A DNA stretch of 61,447 bases. Source: Gammaproteobacteria bacterium. GTDB lineage: Bacteria; Pseudomonadota; Gammaproteobacteria; JAADJB01. The first letter of the stretch is position 1, and the number at the start of each line of letters is the position of its first letter. The notes under the pieces are model-generated. The model had not been told where the DNA came from and ran no database searches. It saw only the letters and a program-made list of their open reading frames with translations. The stretch is taken from NCBI GenBank assembly GCA_013151035.1, contig JAADJB010000036.1, forward strand, positions 1-61,447. The letters run 5' to 3'. Below are positions 46,419-56,285 of this stretch, in pieces. Position numbers and translations under genes: made by a program.

Positions 46419-47930
46419 ATGGTCACCATCTCGCAACAGGATTTCATTGCCAGCATTCGTGATGCCCTGCGCTACATCGCCTACTATCACTCAGTCGATT
46501 TCATTCAGGCCATGCATCAGGCCTACGAGAAAGAAGAATCAATTGCAGCCAAGGATGCCATTGCCCAAATCCTGATTAATTCCCGCATGTGTGCCGAGGG
46601 TCAACGTCCCATCTGTCAAGACACCGGTATCATCAATATCTTCCTCAAGGTGGGTATGAATATACACTGGAATACCCGTAATAGTATAGAAGAAATGGTC
46701 AACCAGGCGGTTCACGATGTCTATACCGACAAGGATCATCCGCTACGCGCATCCATCGTCAATGACCCGGATGGTGCCCGCAACAATACCGGCGATAATA
46801 CCCCTGCCGTTATTCACACCGAATTAGTACCCGGTGATCATATTGATATTACCGTCGCCGCCAAGGGCGGTGGATCAGAAAATAAGGCCCGTTTTGCAGT
46901 ATTAAATCCGCGCGATGATGTCGTCTCCTGGGTACTGGAACAGGTCTCCGACATGGGGGCTGGATGGTGTCCGCCAGGAATATTAGGCATTGGTATTGGT
47001 GGTACCGCTGAAAAGGCCCTGTTAATGGCCAAGGAATCCCTGATGCAACCCATAGATATCCAGGCACTGCGTCAACGCGGTGCCAATAACCGTGCCGAAG
47101 AACTACGCCTGGAGATCTATGACAAAGTCAATGCACTCGGTATCGGTGCCCAGGGACTCGGTGGACTGACCACGGTACTGGATGTCAAGGTGATGGATTA
47201 TCCCACTCATGCCGCTTCCAAACCGATTGCCATCATCCCCAATTGTGCCGCCAGCCGACACATTCATTTTCGACTCGATGGCACCGGCCCGGTAAACCTA
47301 TCACCTCCCGTATTATCCGACTGGCCCGAGATCAGCCGGACGGGAGAAACCCCATCGACTCGAATAGACCTGAATACTATAGATAAGCAACAGATCAGCC
47401 AATGGCAGGCCGGTGACTGCCTACTGGTTAGCGGCAAGATACTGACCGCAAGAGATGCTGCACACAAACGTATTGTTGATCTATTAACAAAGGGAGAAGC
47501 ACTCCCCAAAGGTCTTAACTTCAATAATCGCTTTGTCTATTACGTCGGCCCAGTTAACCCGGCTGCCGGTGAGGTTATCGGCCCCGCCGGACCCACAACC
47601 GCCTCCCGCATGGATGAATTCACCGAGCCCATGCTCAACACCGGACTATTAGGCATGATCGGCAAGGCAGAACGCGGTGATGCCACCATAGAGAGCATCA
47701 AACAACACCAATCCGTTTATCTAATCGCCACCGGCGGAGCCGCCTATCTAATATCCAAGGCCATCAAGGGAATGCGCATTGTAGCATTCCCCGAATTAGG
47801 CATGGAAGCGGTTTATGAATTCGAGGTTGAGGATATGCCCGTCACCGTGGCTGTTGATAGCCAGGGGCATTCCATCCACAAGAGCGGGCCACAGGAATGG
47901 CGCGTGCGGATTGCAGATATACCCCGCTAG
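46419..47930 (+). CDS. fumA: Fumarate hydratase, class I (iron-sulfur)
   Basis: This 503-residue protein combines the alpha and beta domains of class I fumarase. The cluster cysteines lie in EGQRPICQDTGI, GAGWCPPGILGIGIGGT and IPNCAASRHIHF. The C-terminal domain shows GPVNPAAGEVIGPAGPTTAS. It converts fumarate to malate in the TCA cycle and is oxygen-sensitive. AGGA precedes the ATG. The TAG stop is the start of a degenerate GGTGCG palindrome. Confidence 0.95.
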   Translation: MVTISQQDFIASIRDALRYIAYYHSVDFIQAMHQAYEKEESIAAKDAIAQILINSRMCAEGQRPICQDTGIINIFLKVGMNIHWNTRNSIEEMVNQAVHDVYTDKDHPLRASIVNDPDGARNNTGDNTPAVIHTELVPGDHIDITVAAKGGGSENKARFAVLNPRDDVVSWVLEQVSDMGAGWCPPGILGIGIGGTAEKALLMAKESLMQPIDIQALRQRGANNRAEELRLEIYDKVNALGIGAQGLGGLTTVLDVKVMDYPTHAASKPIAIIPNCAASRHIHFRLDGTGPVNLSPPVLSDWPEISRTGETPSTRIDLNTIDKQQISQWQAGDCLLVSGKILTARDAAHKRIVDLLTKGEALPKGLNFNNRFVYYVGPVNPAAGEVIGPAGPTTASRMDEFTEPMLNTGLLGMIGKAERGDATIESIKQHQSVYLIATGGAAYLISKAIKGMRIVAFPELGMEAVYEFEVEDMPVTVAVDSQGHSIHKSGPQEWRVRIADIPR

Positions 47931-47949
47931 GGTGCGTACACGGTGCTAC
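47928..47949. repeat. Degenerate GGTGCG palindrome, overlapping fumA stop
   Basis: TAGGGTGCGTACACGGTGCTAC keeps the left half of the family consensus; the right half is degenerate. The TAG is the fumA stop codon. Confidence 0.7.
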
Positions 47950-47994
47950 GATGATGGGGCTAATCGAACAAAAGCATTGCGAGAACAAAAACAC

Positions 47995-48025
47995 AAAAAA
48001 CCCCACTCAAACGAGCAGGGTTTTT
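47995..48025. terminator. Bidirectional intrinsic terminator between fumA and LysM gene
   Basis: An A-tract, a stem built from CCC/CTC against GAG/GGG (ACCCCACTC...GAGCAGGGT) and a T-tract sit between the convergent fumA and LysM lipoprotein genes, so it can terminate transcription on both strands. Confidence 0.75.
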
Positions 48026-48036
48026 CACATTTCATT

Positions 48037-48056
48037 GGTGCGCAGTGCGCACCCTA
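48037..48056. repeat. GGTGCG palindrome copy
   Basis: GGTGCGCAGTGCGCACC plus CTA lies just past the terminator, about 10 bases from the stop of the LysM lipoprotein gene. It pairs with the degenerate copy at 47928, so the terminator sits between two copies. Confidence 0.8.
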
Positions 48057-48067
48057 CACAAACTCAT

Positions 48068-48931
48068 TTACTTCACATGCAAGGTTCCACTCAGATAATC
48101 ATCATCAGATGACTCGGTATCACCCAGTGTCCAGGCTCCGCGGGTCTTGGCATGCTCAACCGCAGCATTCACATCATCAGAGGAAGGATTCATGTTGACT
48201 GAAAGATCCTGTCCTGGATAAATCAGATCAGCATCCTTGATCTTATCGCTGTTTGCCTTATAAATCAGCGGCCACTGATAAGGATTACCGTAGATACCGG
48301 ACTGACCGGAGATACTCCACAGACTATCACCACTGTTCACCGTGTACTGAGCTGTCTTGTTATTCAATTCTGCATTCAGACGACTCAGAACATCATAAGC
48401 AGACTTACCCTGTGCGCCGGCAATATCCTTATTGGCTTGTCCGTAAGCGCCCTGTTGATTGGTGCTCATATCGACACCATTCAGACCTGAACTTAGCATT
48501 TTAGCCTTTTCCAGATAATACTGGTTAACGGCATCTTCAGCTTGCTTACGCGCTTTACTCGCTAGTTTGATCGCCTTGGCGTCATCGCCACCTTTCGCGG
48601 CAGCCTCGGCCTTTTTCAGGAATTTTTCGGTATCACGCCAGATCCAGTCCAGATCTTTGGCTTGTTTAATTGCCGCCTTAGCCGCTGCAATCGCCCGGGA
48701 TGACATCATACTCTGCTTAGGATCATGCATTGCCTTTTTATCAGCGTGCTTATCATCATGTTTAGCCTTATGCGTTGGCGTAGACTTATGTGCGGCAGCA
48801 TGATGCGCATCCATAGAATGTGCGGTCTTAACCATTGGTTGCTCACCATGGGTGGCAAGATGACAGCCTGTCGTTACACTGGCAACAAGGATTGTTGTAG
48901 CAATCAGTTTAAATGGAAGCTTAACGCTCAT
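48068..48931 (-). CDS. LysM-domain lipoprotein with His-rich linker
   Basis: This roughly 287-residue predicted lipoprotein has a signal with lipobox (VASVTTGC). A strikingly histidine/lysine-rich linker follows (about 20-65; DAHHAAAHKSTPTHKAKHDD is typical). A helical DUF4398-like segment (KAEAAAKGGDDAKAIKLASK) comes next, then a C-terminal LysM domain (YTVNSGDSLWSISGQSGIYG) that binds peptidoglycan. ATG 48931 has GGAG nine bases upstream. The neighbouring gene encodes a second DUF4398-type lipoprotein. The function is probably envelope-structural; the linker may bind metals. Confidence 0.85.
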   Translation of the reverse strand: MSVKLPFKLIATTILVASVTTGCHLATHGEQPMVKTAHSMDAHHAAAHKSTPTHKAKHDDKHADKKAMHDPKQSMMSSRAIAAAKAAIKQAKDLDWIWRDTEKFLKKAEAAAKGGDDAKAIKLASKARKQAEDAVNQYYLEKAKMLSSGLNGVDMSTNQQGAYGQANKDIAGAQGKSAYDVLSRLNAELNNKTAQYTVNSGDSLWSISGQSGIYGNPYQWPLIYKANSDKIKDADLIYPGQDLSVNMNPSSDDVNAAVEHAKTRGAWTLGDTESSDDDYLSGTLHVK

Positions 48932-49075
48932 ACGGTTGGTCTCCAAGATTTGAATTAGTTTATTTTTTCTTACCAGTTATAGCATTCTGAATAACGTCAT
49001 CTAAACAATTTTTTGTTCAGAAATCGCATATAGATACCATCACTTTGGCTCACTATAACCTTAATGGGCGATATG

Positions 49076-49384
49076 TCAATCCAGATCAACTGAATTTACA
49101 AACTTACTTCCCGACTCCCGCGCCTGTTGCATTGCCTCAACAGCTCTTTTTTGAGCTAATTCAGCACTTTCCCTGGCTGCACGATAGGATCCCATCTCCA
49201 GTTTTTGTTGTGCTCTTTCTAAAAACACCTGTGCCTGACGCATGGATTCCTGCGCATAGGTCTCAGCACCGATCTGTCGCGCCCTCTCAATGGCCTGCCG
49301 CGCATCACTCATCTGCTGCACCGGTGCCGCCGCACAGGAAAACAGAAAAAAAGCGAGCATAAGAGTAATCAATCCACGATTCAT
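49076..49384 (-). CDS. DUF4398 domain lipoprotein
   Basis: This roughly 102-residue protein has a lipoprotein signal (MNRGLITLMLAFFLFSC, where the cysteine is the predicted lipid anchor). A helical DUF4398 domain follows, with DARQAIERARQIGAETYAQ and RAARESAELAQKRAVEAMQ. The family is of unknown function, often outer-membrane-linked. It precedes the LysM lipoprotein gene, whose helical segment is similar, so the pair may act together. Confidence 0.83.
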   Translation of the reverse strand: MNRGLITLMLAFFLFSCAAAPVQQMSDARQAIERARQIGAETYAQESMRQAQVFLERAQQKLEMGSYRAARESAELAQKRAVEAMQQARESGSKFVNSVDLD

Positions 49385-49393
49385 GGGGCTTAA

Positions 49394-50478
<1,085 letters not shown>

Positions 50479-50485
50479 TCAACGC

Positions 50486-50521
50486 GTAGGTTGGGTTAGC
50501 GATTTATCGCGTAACCCAACA
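50486..50521. repeat. TAGGTTGGGTTAGCG palindrome in HIT gene 3' end
   Basis: TAGGTTGGGTTAGCG and its reverse CGCGTAACCCAACA form a palindrome. On the minus strand it encodes the last residues of the HIT protein (GYAINR) and its stop. This is another case of a dispersed repeat forming a gene's 3' end. Confidence 0.75.
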
Positions 50522-50927
50522 AACCAGGCAAAATCCGCTCCACCTGAGCCAACAATATATCCCGTTCCTGCAACGTATAAGGCTCACGCTCAGGCCGCCC
50601 CCAAACCACGTCCGGCCAGCAGAAATCACCCTCATGACGGCCAATAATATGGATATGAAGCTGGCTCACCACGTTACCAATCATTCCGATATTCATTTTT
50701 TCCACCCCATCCAGTCCCTTGATCATCCTGGAAATAGCGTTTACCTCATCCATTAAAGTTGTCCGCAGTGGCGGAGACAGATCGACAAACTCAGTTTCTG
50801 TAACTTCTGGAACCAGAATAAACCAGGGTAGTAGTGCATTATCCATGAGTAACAGCCAGCCCGATGCGGTCTTGCCAATAACAATACAGTCTTGTTGCAA
50901 ACGTTCATCCAACTGAAAATCATTCAT
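50496..50927 (-). CDS. HIT-family hydrolase with incomplete His triad
   Basis: This 143-residue HIT-domain protein has LLLMDNALLPWFILVPEV and the triad region SQLHIHIIGRHEGD, where the third histidine of H-x-H-x-H is replaced by isoleucine. A similar substitution is seen in a subgroup of small HIT proteins next to hda. The usual activity is nucleotide phosphoamide or dinucleoside polyphosphate hydrolysis. The C-terminal GYAINR is encoded by a repeat. It overlaps hda by four bases. Confidence 0.88.
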   Translation of the reverse strand: MNDFQLDERLQQDCIVIGKTASGWLLLMDNALLPWFILVPEVTETEFVDLSPPLRTTLMDEVNAISRMIKGLDGVEKMNIGMIGNVVSQLHIHIIGRHEGDFCWPDVVWGRPEREPYTLQERDILLAQVERILPGLLGYAINR

Positions 50928-51649
50928 GTCTCAGGCTTCTCCCAGGGATCTCGGTTAATCAATACATCACGCACAAAGGGCAAGGTTAAGCGCCGCTGTT
51001 CCACCATAGAAGCATGATCCAGCGCATCCAGAAAACCAAACAATGCCCGTAGGTCGCGCGCATGATGCCTGAGCAAATAACGTCCTGCATCCTCGGCTAA
51101 TTCCAGACCACGTTGTTGTGCGCGTAGCGTCAGGGCAGCGAGACGATCTTCATCATCCATACGATTAAGCCCGTAAACCAGCCCCCAGGATAATCTTGAT
51201 GTTAGATCGGCCAGTTGCAAACCCAATGCATCCGGCGCCTTCGATGCCGCAACCACTAACAAGGCTGAACGCTCCAGCAAACGATTATAAAGATGAAATA
51301 CCGCCTCTTCCCATTCCGGATCACCGACAATTAATTGTAGATCATCGAGACACAACAAATCGGCCTCATCATAGCCCTGCAATATTCCAGGAGAGCAACC
51401 CTTGAGTTGTTGTAGTGAGAGATAGTTTGCATTCTGACCCTGTTGCCGCGCCGCCACACAACTCGCCTGTAACAGATGCGATTTACCCTGCCCCGTCCCT
51501 CCCCACAAGTAGAGCGACTCTTTACCATCACCCACACTTATTTTTTTTAATTGAGACAATAATTCACTATTTGATCCCGCATAAAAATTATCAAAACGCG
51601 CATAATCCGGGATTGCTATCGCCAGAGGTAATTGAGTATTGATTGTCAT
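50924..51649 (-). CDS. hda: DnaA regulatory inactivator Hda
   Basis: This 241-residue AAA+ protein is related to the DnaA ATPase domain. The N-terminal QLPLAI is the likely sliding-clamp-binding motif. Other features are Walker A WGGTGQGKSHLLQA, Walker B LLCLDDLQLI, and the arginine-finger region ADLTSRLSWG. It stimulates hydrolysis of DnaA-ATP after replisome loading. It is embedded in a run of five genes joined by 4-base overlaps (DUF2066, CDP-alcohol transferase, perM, hda, HIT). Confidence 0.94.
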   Translation of the reverse strand: MTINTQLPLAIAIPDYARFDNFYAGSNSELLSQLKKISVGDGKESLYLWGGTGQGKSHLLQASCVAARQQGQNANYLSLQQLKGCSPGILQGYDEADLLCLDDLQLIVGDPEWEEAVFHLYNRLLERSALLVVAASKAPDALGLQLADLTSRLSWGLVYGLNRMDDEDRLAALTLRAQQRGLELAEDAGRYLLRHHARDLRALFGFLDALDHASMVEQRRLTLPFVRDVLINRDPWEKPET

Positions 51650-52704
51650 CCGGATTCCGAGGAATCATAAACGGCACTCTGTAGATAATGTCGTTTTATC
51701 GAGCGCAACAAGACCAGAATAACCGCAGCCACCGGCAAGGCGAGTAAGATACCCATAAAACCCAATAATTCACCTCCGGCCATAATCGAAAAGATCACCA
51801 CAACCGGATGCAGCCCCACACGATCACCGACAAAATACGGGGTCAACACGACCATCTCAATAATCTGAGCCAGCCCAAAAATAGCCAATACCTGTATCAC
51901 TGGCAGCATTGTTTCATACTGCATATAAGCGGCTATTCCTGCAAATACCACCCCGACCAGCAAGCCCAGATAAGGCACAAAACTCACCACCCCGGAAACC
52001 ACAGCTAATAATAAAAAGGAATCCAGACCGATCCAGTACAAGCCGAGCGCATAGAGCATGGTTAACACCAACATAACCAATAACTGCCCCCGCATGAAGG
52101 CACCTAATACGCCATGAGATTCCATAACCAGACTGGAAATCAAGGCCTCTTTATCCCTTGGCAACAGACCATGAACCCGGTTAATCAATACATCCCAATC
52201 CCTGAGTAGATAAAAACTCACCACCGGCACCAACAACATATTCACCATCCAGGCAATCAGGTGTGCACCCGACTGTGTGACTTGCTGTATTAATTGCAGC
52301 ATCACATCACCCGCCTGTTGCCAGTGTTGTTGTATCGATGCCAATACATCAATCTGTGCAATCTCATTAATCACCTGTTCACCCAGATAAGGTCTGAGTA
52401 GCGGGATAACTTGTCCCTGCAACCAGGCAATATGATCGGGAACCTGCGCTAATTGACGACCCAGCAATGGCAATAAAATCAATAACGAAAACAATAAGAG
52501 AATCAACACCACAACAAAGATAATAATCACCGCAAGCGTACGCGAGGCCCCGCTTGATTCAATCCAGCTCACCACCGGGTCTGCAATATAGGCCAACAAT
52601 GCGGCTAATAAAAAAGGCGCTAATACAGGTGATAATAATTTGAACAGCACCAGGCTCAAGGCAAACAGCATCAGCCAGAACCAACGTTGTGAATCATTTA
52701 TCAT
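51646..52704 (-). CDS. perM: AI-2E family transporter PerM
   Basis: This 352-residue inner-membrane protein has about eight helices and fits the AI-2E transporter family: an N-terminal helix pair (WFWLMLFALSLVLFKLLSPV), the central LLPLLGRQLAQVPDHIAWLQ region, and the C-terminal signature VLTPYFVGDRVGLHPVVVIF. PerM-type members are coupled to hda in many gammaproteobacteria. The substrate is uncertain, with some members linked to sodium/proton antiport. Confidence 0.9.
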   Translation of the reverse strand: MINDSQRWFWLMLFALSLVLFKLLSPVLAPFLLAALLAYIADPVVSWIESSGASRTLAVIIIFVVVLILLLFSLLILLPLLGRQLAQVPDHIAWLQGQVIPLLRPYLGEQVINEIAQIDVLASIQQHWQQAGDVMLQLIQQVTQSGAHLIAWMVNMLLVPVVSFYLLRDWDVLINRVHGLLPRDKEALISSLVMESHGVLGAFMRGQLLVMLVLTMLYALGLYWIGLDSFLLLAVVSGVVSFVPYLGLLVGVVFAGIAAYMQYETMLPVIQVLAIFGLAQIIEMVVLTPYFVGDRVGLHPVVVIFSIMAGGELLGFMGILLALPVAAVILVLLRSIKRHYLQSAVYDSSESG

Positions 52705-53267
52705 GGAAATCTCCCACTACCCGCCTTGTTATTCCAGGCACGCCAACCCCAGATCCAGATATATTCACTGCCACTTAATGCCGTTGTTGCAAAAACAGCA
52801 TAAATCAATTCTTGCACCCAATCTAACGCGATGGGAAAAATACTGTTACCTGCCAGAACAGCCAACACCAACACAATCTGTAACAGGGTATTAATTTTGC
52901 TAAGAATGGTCGGTTCTGCCTCAATCCTGGCAATAAAGTGATAATACAATGTTGCGCCCAGCAGGATAATAAGATCACGGGCAATAATGACCAGCACCAG
53001 CCAGACCGGAACCCTGGATATTTCAGCCAGCGCAAGATAGGAGGTCACCAGCAAAAGTTTATCCGCCAACGGGTCCAATATGGCACCCAGGCGGCTTACC
53101 CAGGCAAAACGTTTGGCCAGAAAACCATCCAGCGCATCCGAAACACCCGCTAGCAAAAAAAGGACAAAGGCCAACAGATAATGTTGTTGCAGGATAGCCC
53201 AGGCCACTGGCACTACCAGCACGATACGCAACAGCGTAATCAGATTAGGGATATCACGTGCCCTCAT
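52701..53267 (-). CDS. CDP-alcohol phosphatidyltransferase (PgsA/cardiolipin synthase-like)
   Basis: This 188-residue membrane enzyme carries the CDP-alcohol signature as DALDGFLAKRF followed by GAILDPLADKLL: all four catalytic aspartates are present, and AR is replaced by AKR. About five to six helices are visible (LLLVTSYLALAEISRVPVWL is one). The family joins CDP-diacylglycerol to an alcohol, such as glycerol 3-phosphate or phosphatidylglycerol; which one is unclear here. It overlaps perM and DUF2066 by four bases each. Confidence 0.85.
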   Translation of the reverse strand: MRARDIPNLITLLRIVLVVPVAWAILQQHYLLAFVLFLLAGVSDALDGFLAKRFAWVSRLGAILDPLADKLLLVTSYLALAEISRVPVWLVLVIIARDLIILLGATLYYHFIARIEAEPTILSKINTLLQIVLVLAVLAGNSIFPIALDWVQELIYAVFATTALSGSEYIWIWGWRAWNNKAGSGRFP

Positions 53268-54325
53268 GGTCGTAAACGATACCAGAGTGCTTCCTGTCCA
53301 CTCACCACATCCAGCAGGGTGCCTAAGGCAATCTCTTCCTCTAATGAATTAATCCCCTCCTGCAATATCAAAATCAGTTCCAGACGATCACCGATCAATG
53401 CATTAATCTGCACATCCTGAACCGACTGTAGACCGGTTAGATACTGGATAACACGGGCATAGTTGGCCACCTGATTGATGCCTTCAATACGCATACGAAC
53501 AGACATATCCGTTATTTCGCCAGCCACCGACAAGGTCTGTTGACGCATACGGGTAACCAACTCATCAATCACCTGTTCCAGCACCGGCAGCAATGCTCCC
53601 TTGCCACCCTCCATAGTAGAATAATCGTCCTCAATCTGCATCGACCAGGGCCCACCAACCCAGTCATTATCCAGACGATTTTTATAAATTCTACCGGCAA
53701 GGATTACAGTATCGGCATAGCGTGCTGATGCCGTCTTCAGATAATCAAAAAAACCACCCCAGACATCCATAAACTGAATATCTTTTTGTTCCTGCAGGTC
53801 ATATAAGGGAAACAACAAGGAAATACCGCGTGATTGAGCAATACGATCCATTAATTCCCGTACCTCTCGATGCGTATTATTAGCAATCAGATAACGCGCA
53901 TCACCCTCATCAACTGCCATCCATACCAGGATATTTGCCCGTGCACCGGACCATAGGGGTAATTGTGCCTCCTGCAAGACTCGGCTTATTGCCTGCACAT
54001 CAAAGACCATCAAAATTTGCAGGACTTCATCACCACCCTGATCAGCCAGAGCAGAATGGTACTGATATTGCTGAATAAATCGTTCGGGTTTACGCAACAT
54101 ATCCCGTACCGCTGGATATTGACCCGGCTCACGCACCCCCATAAGACGCACAATAACCTCTTGCAAACCACGACGCATACTGGTGCCTCGCGTGGCCTCA
54201 CTACGATCCGCTATCTCATAGCTCACCTTACTGTAGTCCGCAGCAAGCGCAGATTCAGCCGAGCCAAAGACAATGACTAGTAACAACAGCAACAAGCTGC
54301 CCGATGCTTTAAATATATGCCTCAT
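53264..54325 (-). CDS. DUF2066 domain protein
   Basis: This 353-residue protein has a signal peptide (MRHIFKASGSLLLLLLVIVF, cleaved after ESALA). The DUF2066 domain follows: ATRGTSMRRGLQEVIVRLMG, IQQYQYHSALA, and the middle block with LPLWSGARANILVWMAVD. The family is found beside the perM/pgsA/hda genes and its function is unknown. A C-terminal region (DVQINALIGDRLELILILQE) may bind a partner. It is divergent from purM. Confidence 0.87.
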   Translation of the reverse strand: MRHIFKASGSLLLLLLVIVFGSAESALAADYSKVSYEIADRSEATRGTSMRRGLQEVIVRLMGVREPGQYPAVRDMLRKPERFIQQYQYHSALADQGGDEVLQILMVFDVQAISRVLQEAQLPLWSGARANILVWMAVDEGDARYLIANNTHREVRELMDRIAQSRGISLLFPLYDLQEQKDIQFMDVWGGFFDYLKTASARYADTVILAGRIYKNRLDNDWVGGPWSMQIEDDYSTMEGGKGALLPVLEQVIDELVTRMRQQTLSVAGEITDMSVRMRIEGINQVANYARVIQYLTGLQSVQDVQINALIGDRLELILILQEGINSLEEEIALGTLLDVVSGQEALWYRLRP

Positions 54326-54453
54326 AAATTATTTTCTTTTACGCCTTTCCGATTCACGTTAAAATAACGCACACGAATTAATTATAACGAAGTAGAGACC
54401 TTTTCACGAATTGGATTTATCTTTCGTTATCTCACTCAGCAACAGGGCATTCA

Positions 54454-55506
54454 ATGAACGATCAATCAAGCAGTCATAATCCAGATTCTCTCAGTTACAA
54501 GGATGCCGGAGTGGATATCGAGGCAGGTAATGCCCTGATTGAGCGCATTAAACCGGCTGTTGCCCGCACTCAACGCCCCGGACAACTGGGTGGATTGGGT
54601 GGTTTTGGTGCCCTGTTTGAGATCCCGCTGGATCGTTATAAGGCCCCGGTACTGGTATCCGGCACCGATGGTGTCGGCACCAAACTAAAACTCGCTATGG
54701 ATATGGGCAAACATGACACCATTGGTATTGATCTGGTTGCCATGTGCGTCAATGACATCCTGGTACAGGGTGCAGAACCCCTATTCTTCCTCGATTACTA
54801 TGCCAGTGGCCAACTGGATCTTGATGTTGCCACCGATGTGATCAATGGTATCGCCCAAGGCTGCGAAATCTCAGGTGCTGCCCTGGTCGGTGGCGAAACC
54901 GCCGAGATGCCAGGCATGTATAACGCGGGGGACTATGACCTCGCCGGATTCTGTGTCGGCATCGTCGAAAAAACCAACATCATCGATGGCAGTGCGGTAA
55001 AGGATGGCGATGTACTGATCGGACTTGCCTCCTCCGGTCCACACTCCAATGGTTATTCCCTGATCCGCAAGGTCATTGAGGTGACACAGGCCGACCTCCA
55101 GCAGGATCTGGCTGGCAGTCCACTAGGTGAACAACTGCTGGCACCGACCCGCATCTACGTTAAATCCTTGCTCGCCCTGTTCAACGATATCAAGGTTCAT
55201 GCGCTATCACATATCACCGGTGGTGGTCTGCTGGAAAATATCCCACGTGTACTACCCACCGGTCTCAGAGCAAATATCAAGGCGGATTCATGGACAATAC
55301 CCGCCATATTTCAGTGGCTACAACAACAGGGCAACATCGAACAAAGCGAGATGTACCGCACCTTTAATTGCGGTGTCGGCATGGTGATCTGTGTTGCTGC
55401 CGAGGATGCTGATCATACTATCCAACATCTCAATGCCGCAGGAGAACAGGCCTGGCAGATGGGTCATGTTGAAAGCGGTGAGACCAGTGAAGTCATCATT
55501 GCCTGA
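54454..55506 (+). CDS. purM: Phosphoribosylformylglycinamidine cyclo-ligase
   Basis: This 350-residue PurM closes the AIR ring in purine synthesis from FGAM and ATP. The signatures are [20 protein letters not shown] at the start, [35 protein letters not shown] (metal and ATP site) and [14 protein letters not shown]. Length is normal. purN follows with a short overlap, giving the conserved purMN operon. Confidence 0.97.
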   Translation: MNDQSSSHNPDSLSYKDAGVDIEAGNALIERIKPAVARTQRPGQLGGLGGFGALFEIPLDRYKAPVLVSGTDGVGTKLKLAMDMGKHDTIGIDLVAMCVNDILVQGAEPLFFLDYYASGQLDLDVATDVINGIAQGCEISGAALVGGETAEMPGMYNAGDYDLAGFCVGIVEKTNIIDGSAVKDGDVLIGLASSGPHSNGYSLIRKVIEVTQADLQQDLAGSPLGEQLLAPTRIYVKSLLALFNDIKVHALSHITGGGLLENIPRVLPTGLRANIKADSWTIPAIFQWLQQQGNIEQSEMYRTFNCGVGMVICVAAEDADHTIQHLNAAGEQAWQMGHVESGETSEVIIA

Positions 55507-56275
55507 GATCAATACAACAATATTACCGATAGTGATACTGATCTCAGGTCGAGGCAGTAACCTGCATGCCATCATGGATCATATCGAACAGCAACAGCTA
55601 CCGGTAAAGATCCGTGCCGTTATCAGCGACCGCGCCAATGCGCCCGGTCTGCAACGCCCACAACAGGCCGGGATACCCGTTCACATCCTTGGATACCAGC
55701 ACGACAATCGTGAACAGTATGATCAGGCACTGATTGAATTGATCGACCAGTCCAATCCCGATATTATCTGTCTGGCCGGTTTCATGCGTATCCTGAGCCC
55801 GTTATTTGTACGCCACTACCACGGTCGACTGATCAATATCCACCCATCCCTGTTACCGAATCTCAAAGGTTTGCATACCCATCAACGCGCATTGGATGCC
55901 GGCTATAGTGAACATGGTGCCAGCGTGCATTATGTCAATGAAGAACTGGATGGCGGCCCCATTATTATGCAGGCGACTGTACCCGTCTATGCCAATGACA
56001 AGGAAGACACCCTCGCCAGCCGGGTGCTACAACAAGAGCATCAACTGTATGCCAGGGTTCTGCGGATGATTGCCGATGGTCAGATCCATTATCAAGCGGA
56101 TGGTGTCTACTATAACGGGAAAAGGCTACTGTCAGCTTTAAAGCTAAATAACCACCATCCTATTCACTCAAGAGACAGGGATAACGCCTCTTTAACAGAG
56201 ACCGTCAGCCGCATGGACGCGGCTGTCGAGCCACCAGGGATGGTTTCACTGCGTGTCTCTGATAAAGAGGAGTAA
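55499..56275 (+). CDS. purN: Phosphoribosylglycinamide formyltransferase, with repeat-encoded C-terminal tail
   Basis: PurN transfers the formyl group from 10-formyl-THF to GAR. The core shows [35 protein letters not shown] (catalytic region), [20 protein letters not shown] with the catalytic His, and [21 protein letters not shown] start at 55499 overlaps the purM end and gives the full first strand; a GTG at 55532 would truncate it. The native family ends near residue 212. The extra about 40 residues here (from [20 protein letters not shown] onward) and the TAA stop are encoded by a 114-bp palindromic element. Confidence 0.92.
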   Translation: MPEINTTILPIVILISGRGSNLHAIMDHIEQQQLPVKIRAVISDRANAPGLQRPQQAGIPVHILGYQHDNREQYDQALIELIDQSNPDIICLAGFMRILSPLFVRHYHGRLINIHPSLLPNLKGLHTHQRALDAGYSEHGASVHYVNEELDGGPIIMQATVPVYANDKEDTLASRVLQQEHQLYARVLRMIADGQIHYQADGVYYNGKRLLSALKLNNHHPIHSRDRDNASLTETVSRMDAAVEPPGMVSLRVSDKEE

Positions 56276-56285
56276 TTCGTGTCTC
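56172..56285 (+). repeat. 114-bp palindromic element, copy 8, bridging purN and DUF3108
   Basis: The arms start GAGACAGGGATAACGCC and pair with several mismatches. The core has the CAGCCGC/GCGGCTG hairpin. The element encodes the PurN C-terminal tail and its TAA stop. In its 3' arm GAGGAG is followed after six bases by GTG, which starts the DUF3108 gene. The Shine-Dalgarno box would be paired with the 5' arm if the transcript folds. Confidence 0.95.
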
